Shown here: one piece after another, positions 44,669 to 57,456 of the stretch
Position numbering within the stretch: the first letter of the stretch is position 1
How the letters are laid out: each line of letters opens with the position of its first letter
From: Dreissena polymorpha
Lineage: Eukaryota > Mollusca > Bivalvia > Myida > Dreissenidae
Direction of reading: 5' to 3'
Assembly (NCBI RefSeq): GCF_020536995.1
Contig: NC_068360.1
Span: 706,292-770,291 of the forward strand
DNA length: 64,000 nucleotides
The notes under the pieces: model-generated
Seen by the model: the letters and a program-made list of their open reading frames with translations, nothing else
Database searches by the model: none
Told to the model about the DNA's origin: nothing
Translations under genes and position numbers: made by a program

Positions 44669-47029
44669 TAAAAATTCCAAATGTTGATGGGGCTTTACAA
44701 TCTGCTGATGACTCACTGCTTCAACACTATGACTTGTTATTTATATTTGCAACATCACAATTATCAAATCACGTGAGATACAAAATAAAATACACATTAT
44801 TGTTAATACAATAAATCCTAACCTTTATTTAGTAATATTAACTTAATATATAACAATGAACAAATGATCAGCTCTAAAATATGCCTGCTTACACTCAAGA
44901 CTGCCCAGAACACAATAAATCTATCTTAAAAATAGAGGGAAAGTGTCACTTGAATAAACTGGTTTAAACTCAGTCAAGTGTTACAACTGGTCAGTGTGTG
45001 AGACATCTGTCTCAGTGTGTTATTTTGCCGTCTGTAGGTATCGGTTTCCATGTTTATTCTCGCACAGCTTCTGAAATTCTCAAAGTATATTAGTACCAAT
45101 GATAATTGGTGTTGTTTCTGAAAATGTTGTATCAGGTGAAATAAGAAATAAAGCTGGTTGCTGTTCAGTATCTTGGACACCATCTGTTGTATCTAGTTCA
45201 ACTTCAATGTAACCAGAGTATGGCAATCTAGAACCACTGGCACATTCAATGTTCATAATGTCTGAAACAGTTAAAAGATTAATGTTGATCATAAATTCAC
45301 AAATTCTACTTGCAAACAGCTTAAATACACATAAACACTTCTATCTAATTAATCTTACTCACTTAAAACTATCAGTGCATTCACTGAAATAATTAAAACA
45401 TTTAACCTTTGAGATTAATTAAAATAAAATTTAAATGAGAATTCAAACATAAATCTGAAAAAAAATCATTATTAGTTCATCATCTATTTCAATACACAAT
45501 GTACTCAGGATATGCAAAGAGTTTTACTTAATTAATGCACTTAAGTTCTATTAAATAATGCACTGAGTTTTATTGTATTAATGCACTAATTTCAATTAAT
45601 TAATGCACTATGTTTTATTTAACTAATGCACTAACTTCAATTTAATAATAAGTTTCACTTAGTTAATACACGTTGTTTCACTTAACTAATGCACTAAGTT
45701 CACTTAAATTATGTACCAAGTTCACTTAAATAATGTACTAAGTTCACTTAAATAAATCACTTAGTTCACTTAAATAATGCACTAAGTTCACTTAAATAAT
45801 GCACTAAGTTCACTTAAATAATGTACTAAGCTTCACTAAATTTTAACTTTACTGAAGTTAACAAGTATCTACTACAATGTATGCAAATGTAGAAATCAAT
45901 ACACACACAAAAAACACAATTGTTAATCAAAGGTATTAACTGCTACCAAATTGTTCAAATTAAACAACAAGTCAAAATAAGTGACACTGCTTTCAAATTA
46001 ATTGATATCAACTCAATCAATTTGAAATTATCAATTAACGAGTAACTAAAATAAAATGAATATTTAATTCAGAAAACAATTCAAATGCAAAAGTTCAGAT
46101 ATGTGAACTTGACCGCACACAACTACAATATGTATTTTTAACAACTATCATGTAACACATAGTCTTAATACTAATTGTTCTAATTAATTCTATTTACTAA
46201 CATTAAAATACTGATTTAACTATTATTAATTTCTACTTGCTTTCAATATCAATGCAATCTGAAAATTGTTTAACTAAATTATTTAATTAGTTTTATTTAA
46301 ATTAACCTTAATTACTACAAGTCAATGTCAAGATAAATCAGTTAAATATCATTTCCATCTTAAGAGACACAATCTTATAGTAATTAAATTATTTATAATA
46401 TTTTTGTTTTTGTTTGTACTGTCTAACTCATAAAGTATCATACTTCAACTAAATAGCATTATCATATGCAATAATTGTTCAAGTATTCCTGTTTAAAGAA
46501 GAACTAAAGATTTAATTTCAATGCAAACTAACTTCTCTTATCCAATTTCTTCTTTATTATGTCCCATCAGAACATGTGCTTTGAAGCTTAATTCTCCCAA
46601 CTTAAGAAATAGGTCAATGGTCAGTTGATTTAGTCAACCAATGATACAAGACACTCCAGACCAGTGTCAAATGATGTCACTATGGGGAATACCTCTATAG
46701 CCAATCAAATGAGAGTTCAAAATAAAGAACAATCTGTGTCAAGTAAAGATCAATGATGCATGAGCTTGTCAAAATATTTACATGAAAATGTGTAACGAAG
46801 TGCATTCATACATGTATTTACATTATACTGGTACTACAGTCTTCAGTGATTATTGTTTGAGTTATGCTCTGTACACTAAAAAGTACAAACTGGTTTAATT
46901 ACAGTATTAAAGATACCAAAGACCTGTATTCAAGGTTGCAATGTACTAAACAAGCTAAAAGAATGAAAATAAATGCATATTTAGTAGTTTAAGACATTTA
47001 GTGTAAGAAACATCACCAGGGTTTGCAAA
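44669..47029. repeat. Tandem segment copy 2
   Basis: Nearly identical to copy 1 throughout. It holds the empty site for the MITE near 46608-46620 and a minisatellite at about 45525-45835. Anchor at 45243; distance to copy 3 is 4570 bp. Confidence 0.95.
45000..45261 (-). mobile_element. Retropepsin-like fossil fragment, segment copy 2
   Basis: Same fragment as in copy 1, with YSGYIEVE and IIIGTNIL blocks. Partial and broken. Confidence 0.6.
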
Positions 47030-49173
47030 ATGGTAGAACCAACCATCTGGCCCGCTTTGGAGGAGATAAGGCAGAAACAGGCAGAAGAGTGTACGACAAG
47101 ACGGACCTATGGTAGAATCAACCATCTAGCCTGCTTGGGAGGGAGAGAAGGCAGAAACAGGGAGAAGAGCGTAAGACAAGACAGACCTATGGTAGAACCA
47201 ACCATCTGGCCCGCTTGGGAGGAGAGAAGGCAGAAACAGGAATGAGAGAGGAAGACAAGACATACCTATGGTAGAACCAACCATCTGGCACACTTGGGAG
47301 GGAGAGAAGGCAGAAACAGGGAGAAGAGTGTAAGACAAGACAGACCTATGGTAGAACCAACCATCTGGCCCGCTTGGGAGGGCAGAGAAGGCGGAAGCAG
47401 GGAGAAGATTGTTAAACAAGACGGACCTATGGTAGAACCAACCATCTGGCCCGCTTGGGAGGTTAGAGAAGACGGAAGCAGGGAGAAGATTGCAAGACAA
47501 GACGGACCTATGGTAGAACCAACCATCTGGCCCGCTTGGGAGGAGAGATAAGGCAGAAACAGGGATGAGAGAGGAAGACAAGACGGACCTATGGTAGAAC
47601 CAACCATCTGGCCTGCTTGGGAGGGAGAGAAGGCAGAACAGGGAGAAGAGTGTAAGACAAGACAGACCTATGGTAGAACCAACCATCTGGCCCGTTTGGG
47701 ACGGGAAATAAGGCAGAAACAGGGAGAAGAGTGTAAGACAAGACTGGCCTATGGTAGAACCAACCATCTGACCTGCTTTGGAGGAGAGATAAGGCAGAAA
47801 CAGGCAGAAGAGTGTAAGATATGACGGACCTATGGTAGAACCAACCATCTGGCCTGCTTGGGAGGGAGAGAAGGCAAAAACAGGGAGAAGAGTGTAAGAC
47901 AAGACTGACCTATGGTACAACCAACCATCTGGCCTGCTTTGGAGGAGAGATAAGGCAGAAACAGGCAGAAGAGTGTAAGACAAGACGAACCTATGGTAGA
48001 ACCAACCATCTGGCCTGCTTGGGAGGGAGAGAAGGCAGAAACAGGCAGAAGAGTGAAAGACAAGACGGACCTATGGTAGAACCAACCATCTGGCCTGCTT
48101 GGGAGGAGAGATAAGGCAGAAACAGGGAGAAGAGTGTAAAACAAAAAAAACCTATGGTAGAACCAACCATCTGGCCTGCTTGGGAGGAGAGAGAAGGCAG
48201 AAACAGGGAGAAGAGTGTAAGACAAGACAGACCTATGGTAGAACCAACCATCTGGCCCGCTTTGGAGGAGATAAGGCAGAAACAGGCAGAAGAGTGTAAG
48301 AAAAGACAGACCTAGGGTAGAACCAACCATCTGGCCCGCTTGGGAGGAGAGAGAAGGCAGAAACAGGGAGAAAAGTGTAAGACAAGACAGACCTATGGTA
48401 GAACCAACCATCTGGCCCGCTTTGGAGGAGATAAGACACAAACAGGCAGAAGAGTGTAAGACAAGACGGACCTATGGTAGAACCAACCATCTGGCCCGCT
48501 TTGGAGGAGATAAGGCAGAAACAGGCAGAAGAGTGTAAGAAAAGACAGACCTAGGGTAGAACCAACCATCTGGCCCGCTTTGGAGGAGAGAGAAGGCAGA
48601 AACAGGGAGAAAAGTGTAAGACAAGACAGACCTATGGTAGAACCAACCATCTGGCCCGCTTTGGAGGAGATAAGGCAGAAACAGGGAGAAGAGTGTAAGA
48701 CAAGACAGACCTATGGTAGAACCAACCATCTGGCCCCTTGGGAAGAGAGAGAAGGCAGAAACAGGGAGAAGAGTGTAAGACAAGACAGACCTATGGTAGA
48801 ACCAACCATCTGGCCCGCTTGGGAGGGGAGACAAGGCAGAAGCAGGGATGAGAGAGGAAGACAAGACGGACCTATGGTAGAACCAACCATCTGGCCTGCT
48901 TGGGAGGGAAAGAAGGCAGAACAGGGAGAAGAGTGTAAGACAAGACAGACCTATGGTAGAACCAACCATCTGGCCCGCTTGGGACGGGAAAGAAGGCAGA
49001 AACAAGGAGAAGAGTGTAAGACAAGACGGACCTATGGTAGAACCAACCATCTGGCCCGTTTGGGAGGGCAGAGAAGGCGGAAGCAGGGAGAAGATTGTAA
49101 GACAAGACGGACCTATGGTAGAACCAACCATCTGGCCCGCTTGGGAGGAGATAAGGCAGAAACAGGCAGAAGA
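47030..49173 (+). repeat. Satellite type 2, long array
   Basis: About 2.1 kb of 79-81-bp monomers, roughly 27 by length. Two frames per strand usually lack stops, so long frames such as 47126-47983 (minus) arise and drift between registers as monomer length varies. I do not regard these as genes. Confidence 0.95.
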
Positions 49174-49452
49174 GTGAAGTTTCATGATCCTAGGCGTATG
49201 CGTTCTTGAGTTATCCGGAAACCATTTTACTATTTCGGGTCACCGTGACCTTGACCTTTGACCTAGTGACCTCAAATCAATAGGGGTCATCTGCGAGTCA
49301 TGATCAATCTACCTATGAAGTTTCATGATCATAGGCCAAAGCGTTCTTGAGTCATCATCTGACAACCACCTGAAGGACGGACCGACAGACCGACCGACAG
49401 ACAGACCGACCGACATGAGCAAAGCAATATACCCCCTCTTCTTCGAAGGGGG
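49174..49452 (+). mobile_element. Pearl-like element C, left-truncated
   Basis: The satellite joins directly inside a 145-bp unit (AAGTTTCATGATCCTAGG). One full unit remains, then the GACC/GACAG tail and hairpin. The left flank present in elements A and B is missing. Confidence 0.85.
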
Positions 49453-51891
49453 CATAAAAATAGAGGGAAAGTGTCACTTGAATAAACTGGTTTAAACTCA
49501 GTCAAGTGTAACAACTGGTCAGTGTGTGTCATATGATGACATCTGTCTCGGTGTGTTAAAGTTCTGAAAGAAGTAAACCAAGGATATGTTAATTTTGCCG
49601 TCTGTAGGTATCGGTTTCCATGTTTATTCTGGCACAGCTTCTGAAATTCGCAAAGTATATTAGTACCGATGATAATTGGTGTTGTTTCTGAAAATGTTGT
49701 ATCAGGTGAAATAAGAAATAAAGCTGGTTGCTGTCCAGTATCTGGGACACCATCTGTTGTATCTCGTTCAACTTCAATGTAACCAGAGTATGGCAATCTA
49801 GAACCACTGGCACATTCAATGTTCATAATGTCTGAAACAGTTAAAAGATTAATGTTGATCATAAATTAACAAATTCTACTTGCAAACAGCTTAAATACAC
49901 ATAAACACTTCTATCTAATCAATCTAACTCACTTAAAACTATCAGTGCATTCACTGAAATAATTAAAACATTTAACCTTTGAGATTAATTAAAATAAAAT
50001 TTAAATGAGAATTCAAACATAAATCTGAAAAAAAAATCATAATTAGTTCATCATCTATTTCAATACACAATGTACTCAGGATATGCAAAGAGTTTTACTT
50101 AATTAATGCACTTAAGATCTATTAAATAATGCACTGAGTTTTATTGTATTAATGCACTAATTTCAATTAATTAATGCACTATGTTTTATTTAACTAATGC
50201 ACTAACTTCAATTTAATAATAAGTTTCACTTAATTAATACACTTTGTTTCACTTAACTAATGCACTAAGTTCACTTAAATTATGTACCAAGTTCACTTAA
50301 ATAATGTACTAAGTTCACTTAAATAAATCACTTAGTTCACTTAAATAATGCACTAAGTTCACTTAAATAATGCACTAAGTTCACTTAAATAATGTACTAA
50401 GCTTCACTAAATTTTAACTTTACTGAATTTAACAAGTATCTACTACAATGTATGCAAATGTAGAAATCAATACACACACAAAAAACACAATTGTTAATCA
50501 AAGGTATTAACTGCTACCAAATTGTTCAAATTAAACAACAAGTCAAAATAAGTGACACTGCTTTCACATTAATTGATATCAACTCAATCAATTTGAAATT
50601 ATCAATTAACGAGTAACTAAAATAAAATGAATATTTAATTCAGAAAACAATTCAAATGCAAAAGTTCAGATATGTGAACTTGACCGCACACAACTACAAT
50701 ATGTATTTTAAACAACTATCATGTAACACATAGTCTTAATACTAATTGTTCTAATTAATTCTATTTACTAACATTAAAATACTGATTTAACTATTATTAA
50801 TTTCTACTTGCTTTCAATATCAATGCAATCTGAATGAAAATTGTTTAATTAAATTATTTAATTAGTTTTATTTAAATTAACCTTAATTACTACAAGTCAA
50901 TGTCAACATAAATCAGTTAAATATCATTTCCATCTTAAGAGACACAATCTTATAGTAATTAAATTATTTATAATATTTTTGTTTTTGTTTGTACTGTCTA
51001 ACTCATAAAGTATCATACTTTAACTAAATAGCATTATCATATGCAATATGATTTAATTATAACTGATATAATATAACTGATTTAACTATTATTAATTTCT
51101 ACTTGCTTTCAATATCAATGCAATCTGAATGAAAATTGTTTAATTAAATTATTTAATTAGTTTTATTTAAATTAACCTTAATTACTACAAGTCAATGTCA
51201 ACATAAATCAGTTAAATATCATTTCCATCTTAAGAGACACAATCTTATAGTAATTAAATTATTTATAATATTTTTGTTTTTGTTTGTACTGTCTAACTCA
51301 TAAAGTATCATACTTTAACTAAATAGCATTATCATATGCAATAATTGTTTAAGTATTCCTGTTTAAAGAAGATCTTAATTTCAATGCAAATTAACTTCTC
51401 CTAACCAATTTCTTCTTTATTATGTCCCATCAGAACATGTGCTTTGAAGCTTAATTCTCCCAACTTAAGAAATAGGTCAATGGTCAGTTGATTTAGTCAA
51501 CCAATGATACAAGACACTCCAGTCCAGTGTCAAATGATGTCACTATGGGGAATACCTCTATAGCCAATCAAATGAGAGTTCAAAATAAAGAACAATCTGT
51601 GTCAAGTAATGATCAATGATGCATGAGCTTGTCAAAATATTTACATGAAAATGTGTAACGAAGTGCATTCATACATGTATTTACATTATACTGGTACTTC
51701 AGACTTCAGTGATTACTGTTTGAGTTATGCTCTGTACACTAAAAGTACAAACTGGTTTAATTACAGTATTAAAGAGACCAAAGACCTGTATTCAAGGTTG
51801 CAATGTACTAAACAAGCTAAAAGAATGAAAATAAATGCATATTTAGTAGTTCAAGACATTTAGTGTAAGAAACATCACCAGGGTTTGCAAA
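49453..51891. repeat. Tandem segment copy 3, with an internal 295-bp duplication
   Basis: Same organisation as the others; minisatellite at about 50085-50395. A block starting ACTGATTTAACTATTATT at 50781 is repeated at 51076 (period 295), ending near 51341. Only this copy has it. Anchor at 49813; distance to copy 4 is 3502 bp. Confidence 0.95.
49555..49831 (-). mobile_element. Retropepsin-like fossil fragment, segment copy 3
   Basis: Same YSGYIEVE/IIIGTNIL fragment after an acceptor-like site. Protease-linker-type sequence (HGNRYLQTAKL) follows for longer than in copies 1-2. Partial and broken. Confidence 0.65.
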
Positions 51892-52673
51892 ATGGTAGAA
51901 CCAACCATATGGCCCGCTTTGGAGGAGATAAGGCAGAAACAGGCAGAAGAGTGTAAGACAAGACGGACCTATGGTAGAATCAACCATCTGGCCTGCTTGG
52001 GAGGGAGAGAAGGCAGAAACAGGGATAAGAGTGTAAGACAAGACGGACCTATGGTAGAACCAACCATCTGGCCAGCTTTGGAGGAGATAAGGCAGAAACA
52101 GGCAGAAGAGTGTAAGAAAAGACAGACCTATGGTAGAACCAACCATCTGGCCTGTTTGGGAGGAGAGATAAGGCAGAAACAGGGAGAAGAGTGTAAGACA
52201 AGACAGACCTATGGTAGAACCAACCATCTTGCCCCTTGGGAAGAGAGAGAAGGCAGAAACAGGGAGAAGAGTGTAAGACAAGACAGACCTATGGTAGAAC
52301 CAACCATCTGGCCCGCTTGGGAGGGGAGACAAGGCAGAAGCAGGGATGAGAGAGGAAGACAAGACGGACCTATGGTAGAACCAACCATCTGGCCTCCTTG
52401 GGAGGGAAAGAAGGCAGAACAGGGAGAAGAGTGTAAGACAAGACAGACCTATGGTAGAACCAACCATCTGGCCCGCTTGGGACGGGAAAGAAGGCACAAA
52501 CAGGGAGAAGAGTGTAAGACAAGACGGACCTATGGTAGAACCAACCATCTGGCCCGCTTGGGAGGGCAGAGAAGGCGGAAGCAGGGAGAAGATTGTAAGA
52601 CAAGACGGACCTATGGTAGAACCAACCATCTGGCCCGCTTGGGAGGAGATAAGGCAGAAACAGGCAGAAGAGT
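51892..52673 (+). repeat. Satellite type 2, short array (about 0.78 kb)
   Basis: About ten monomers of 79-81 bp. A plus-strand frame crosses the whole array and runs into the adjoining pearl-like element; this reflects the stop-poor monomer. Confidence 0.95.
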
Positions 52674-52961
52674 GAAGTTTCATGATCCTAGGCGTATGCG
52701 TTCTTGAGTTATCATCCGGAAACCATTTTACTATTTCGGGTCACCGTGACCTTGACCTTTGACCTAGTGACCTCAAATCAATAGGGGTCATCTGCGAGTC
52801 ATGATCAATCTACCTATGAAGTATCATGATCATTGGCCAAAGCGTTCTTGAGTTATCATCTGACAACCACCTGAAGGACGGACCGACAGACCGACCGACA
52901 GACAGACCGACCGACATGAGCAAAGCAATATACCCCCTCTTCTTCGAAGGGGGGCATAAAA
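52674..52961 (+). mobile_element. Pearl-like element D, left-truncated
   Basis: Same junction, single 145-bp unit, GACC/GACAG tail and hairpin as element C. Confidence 0.85.
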
Positions 52962-55105
52962 ATAGAGGGAAAGTGTCACTTGAATAAACTGGTTTAAACT
53001 CAGTCAAGTGTAACAACTGGTCAGTGTGTGTCATATGATGACATCTGTCTCGGTGTGTTAAAGTTCTGAAAGAAGTAAACCAAGGATATGTTAATTTTGC
53101 CGTCTGTAGGTATCGGTTTCCATGTTTATTCTGGCACAGCTTCTGAAATTCGCAAAGTATATTAGTACCGATGATAATTGGTGTTGTTTCTGAAAATGTT
53201 GTATCAGGTGAAATAAGAAATAAAGCTGGTTGCTGTCCAGTATCTGGGACACCATCTGTTGTATCTCGTTCAACTTCAATGTAACCAGAGCATGGCAATC
53301 TAGAACCACTGGCACATTCAATGTTCATAATGTCTGAAACAGTTAAAAGATTAATGTTGATCATAAATTCACAAATTCTACTTGCAAACAGCTTAAATAC
53401 ACATAAACACTTCTATCTAATCAATCTAACTCACTTAAAACTATCAGTGCATTCACTGAAATAATTAAAACATTTAACCTTTGAGATTAATTAAAATAAA
53501 ATTTAAATGAGAATTCAAACATAAATCTGAAAAAAAAATCATTATTAGTTCATCATCTATTTCAATACACAATGTACTCAGGATATGCAAAGAGTTTTAC
53601 TTAATTAATGCACTTAAGTTCTATTAAATAATGCACTGAGTTTTATTGTATTAATGCACTAATTTCAATTAATTAATGCACTATGTTTTATTTAACTAAT
53701 GCACTAACTTCAATTTAATAATAAGTTTCACTTAATTAATACACTTTGTTTCACTTAACTAATGCACTAAGTTCACTTAAATTATGTAACAAGTTCACTT
53801 AAATAATGTACTAAGTTCACTTAAATAAATCACTTAGTTCACTTAAATAATGCACTAAGTTCACTTAAATAATGCACTAAGTTCACTTAAATAATGTACT
53901 AAGCTTCACTAAATTTTAACTTTACTGAAGTTAACAAGTATCTACTACAATGTATGCAAATGTAGAAATCAATACACACACAAAAAACACAATTGTTAAC
54001 CAAAGGTATTAACTGCTACCAAATTGTTCAAATTAAACAACAAGTCAAAATAAGTGACACTGCTTTCAAATTAATTGATATCAACTAAATCAATTTGAAA
54101 TTATCAATTAAAGAGTAACTAAAATAAAATGAATATTTAATTCAGAAAACAATTCAAATGCAAAAGTTCAGATATGTGAACTTGACCGCACACAACTACA
54201 ATATGTATTTTTAACAACTATCATGTAACACATAGTCTTAATACTAATTGTTCTAATTAATTATATTTACTAACATTAAAATACTGATTTAACTATTATT
54301 AATTTCTACTTGCTTTCAATATCAATGCAATCTGAATGAAAATTGTTTAATTAAATTATTTAATTAGTTTTATTTAAATTAACCTTAATTACTACAAGTC
54401 AATGTCAAGATAAATCAGTTAAATATCATTTCCATCTTAAGAGACACAATCTTATAGTAATTAAATTATTTATAATATTTTTGTTTTTGTTTGTACTGTC
54501 TAACTCATAAAGTATCATACTTCAACTAAATAGCATTATCATATGCAATAATTGTTCAAGTATTCCTGTTTAAAGAAGAACTAAAGATTTAATTTCAATG
54601 CAAACTAACTTCTCTTATCCAATTTCTTCTTTATTATGTCCCATCAGAACATGTGCTTTGAAGCTTAATTCTCCCAACTTAAGAAATAGGTCAATGGTCA
54701 GTTGATTTAGTCAACCAATGATACAAGACACTCCAGACCAGTGTCAAATGATGTCACTATGGGGAATACCTCTATAGCCAATCAAATGAGAGTTCAAAAT
54801 AAAGAACAATCTGTGTCAAGTAATGATCAATGATGCACGAGCTTGTCAAAATATTTACATGAAAATGTGTAACGAAGTGCATTCATACATGTATTTACAT
54901 TATACTGGTACTTCAGACTTCAGTGATTACTGTTTGAGTTATGCTCTGTACACTAAAAGTACAAACTGGTTTAATTACAGTATTAAAGATACCAAAGACC
55001 TGTATTCAAGGTTGCAATGTACTAAACAAGCTAAAAGAATGAAAATAAATGCATATTTAGTAGTTCAAGACATTTAGTGTAAGAAACATCACCAGGGTTT
55101 GCAAA
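52962..55105. repeat. Tandem segment copy 4
   Basis: Same organisation; minisatellite at about 53600-53910. Anchor at 53315; distance to copy 5 is 4494 bp. Confidence 0.95.
53058..53333 (-). mobile_element. Retropepsin-like fossil fragment, segment copy 4
   Basis: Same fragment as copy 3 (SGYIEVE, IIIGTNIL, HGNRYLQTAKL). Partial and broken. Confidence 0.65.
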
Positions 55106-57173
55106 ATGGTAGAACCAACCATCTGGCTCGCTTTGGAGGAGATAAGGCAGAAACAGGCAGAAGAGTGTACGACAAGACGGACCTATGGTAGAATCAACTA
55201 TCTAGCCTGCTTGGGAGGGAGAGAAGGCAGAAACAGGGAGAAGAGTGTAAGACAAGACAGACCTATGGTAGAACCAACCATCTGGCCCGCTTGGGAGGAG
55301 AGAAGGCAGAAACAGGAATGAGAGAGGAAGACAAGACATACCTATGGTAGAACCAACCATCTGGCACGCTTGGGAGGGAGAGAAGGCAGAAACAGGGAGA
55401 AGAGTGTAAGACAAGACAGACCTATGGTAGAACCAACCATCTGGCCCGCTTGGGAGGGCAGAGAAGGCGGAAGCAGGGAGAAGATTGTTAAACAAGACGG
55501 ACCTATGGTAGAACCAACCATCTGGCCCACTTGGGAGGGAAGAGAAGACGGAAGCAGGGAGAAGATTGCAAGACAAGACGGACCTATGGTAGAACCAACC
55601 ATCTGGCCCGCTTGGGAGGACAAATAAGGCAGAAACAGGGATGAGAGAGGAAGACAAGACGGACCTATGGTAGAACCAACCATCTGGCCTGCTTGGGAGG
55701 GAGAGAAGGCAGAACAGGGAGAAGAGTGTAATACAAGACAGACCTATGGTAGAACCAACCATCTGGCCCGTTTGGGACGGGAAATAAGGCAGAAACAGGG
55801 AGAAGAGTGTAAGACAAGACTGACCTATGGTAGAACCAACCATCTGACCTGCTTTGGAGGAGAGATAAGGCAGAAACAGGCAGAAGAGTGTAAGATATGA
55901 CGGACCTATGGTAGAACCAACCATCTGGCCTGCTTGGGAGGGAGAGAAGGCAAAAACAGGGAGAAGAGTGCAAGACAAGACTGACCTATGGTAGAACCAA
56001 CCATCTGGCCTGCTTTGGAGGAGAGATAAGGCAGAAACAGGCAGAAGAGTGTAAGACAAGACGGACCTATGGTAGAACCAACCATCTGGCCTGCTTGGGA
56101 GGGAGAGAAGGCAGAAACAGGCAGAAGAGTGAAAGACAAGACGGACCTATGGTAGAACCAACCATCTGGCCTGCTTGGGAGGAGAGATAAGGCAGAAACA
56201 GGGAGAAGAGTGTAAGACAAGACAGACCTATGGTAGAACCAACCATCTGGCCTGCTTGGGAGGAGAGAAAAGGCAGAAACAGGGAGAAGAGTGTAAGACA
56301 AGACAGACCTATGGTAGAACCAACCATCTGGCCTGCTTTGGAGGAGATAAGGCAGAAACAGGCCGAAGAGTGTAAGACAAGACGGACCTATGGTAGAATC
56401 AACCATCTGGCCTGCTTGGGAGGGAGAGAAGGCAGAAACAGGGAGAAGAGTGTAAGACAAGACGGACCTATGGTAGAACCAACCATCTGGCCCGCTTTGG
56501 AGGAGATAAGGCAGAAACAGGCAGAAGAGTGTAAGAAAAGACAGACCTAGGGTAGAACCAACCATCTGGCCTGCTTGGGAGGAGAGAGAAGGCAGAAACA
56601 GGGAGAAAAGTGTAAGACAAGACAGACCTATGGTAGAACCAACCATCTGGCCCGCTTTGGAGGAGATAAGGCAGAAACAGGCAGAAGAGTGTAAGACAAG
56701 ACAGACCTATGGTAGAACCAACCATCTGGCCCCTTGGGAAGAGAGAGAAGGCAGAAACAGGGAGAAGAGTGTAAGACAAGACAGACCTATGGTAGAACCA
56801 ACCATCTGGCCCGCTTGGGAGGGGAGACAAGGCAGAAGCAGGGATGAGAGAGGAAGACAAGACGGACCTATGGTAGAACCAACCATCTGGCCTGCTTGGG
56901 AGGGAAAGAAGGCAGAACAGGGAGAAGAGTGTAAGACAAGACAGACCTATGGTAGAACCAACCATCTGGCCCGCTTGGGACGGGAAAGAAGGCAGAAACA
57001 GGGAGAAGAGTGTAAGACAAGACGGACCTATGGTAGAACCAACCATCTGGCCCGTTTGGGAGTGCAGAGAAGGCGGAAGCAGGGAGAAGATTGTAAGACA
57101 AGACGGACCTATGGTAGAACCAACCATCTGGCCCGCTTGGGAGGAGTTAAGGCAGAAACAGGCAGAAGAGTGA
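55106..57173 (+). repeat. Satellite type 2, long array
   Basis: About 2.07 kb, monomer order closely parallel to 47030-49173. The two long arrays therefore share ancestry as whole arrays rather than having expanded independently. Confidence 0.95.
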
Positions 57174-57456
57174 AGTTTCATGATCCTAGGCGTATGCGTT
57201 CTTGAGTTATCCGGAAACCATTTTACTATTTCGGGTCACCGTGACCTTGACCTTTGACCTAGTGACCTCAAATCAATAGGGGTCATCTGCGAGTCATGAT
57301 CAATCTACCTATGAAGTTTCATGATCATAGGCCAAAGCGTTCTTGAATTATCATCTGACAACCACCTGAAGGACGGACCGACAGACCGACCGACAGACAG
57401 ACCGACCGACATGAGCAAAGCAATATACCCCCTCTTCTTCGAAGGGGGCATAAAAA
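57174..57456 (+). mobile_element. Pearl-like element E, left-truncated
   Basis: Same structure as elements C and D. Confidence 0.85.

Larger units (their letters stand above)
38332..57246. promoter_or_regulatory. Seven further perfect ERE-type palindromes in pearl-like units
   Basis: GGTCAnnnTGACC occurs at 38332-38344, 38477-38489, 44327-44339, 44472-44484, 49238-49250, 52739-52751 and 57234-57246. Each is fused on its right to TTGACCTTTGACCT, so the complementary strand reads AGGTCAAAGGTCAAGGTCA, three half-sites with DR1 and DR0 spacing. Sequence match only. Confidence 0.5.

Noticed and set aside
47030-57205. Long open frames (up to about 288 codons) across satellite type 2 on both strands
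   Set aside because: They are translations of a stop-poor 79-81-bp monomer. Because monomer lengths are not all multiples of three, the frame drifts through different registers of the same repeat, which a real repeat protein would not do.
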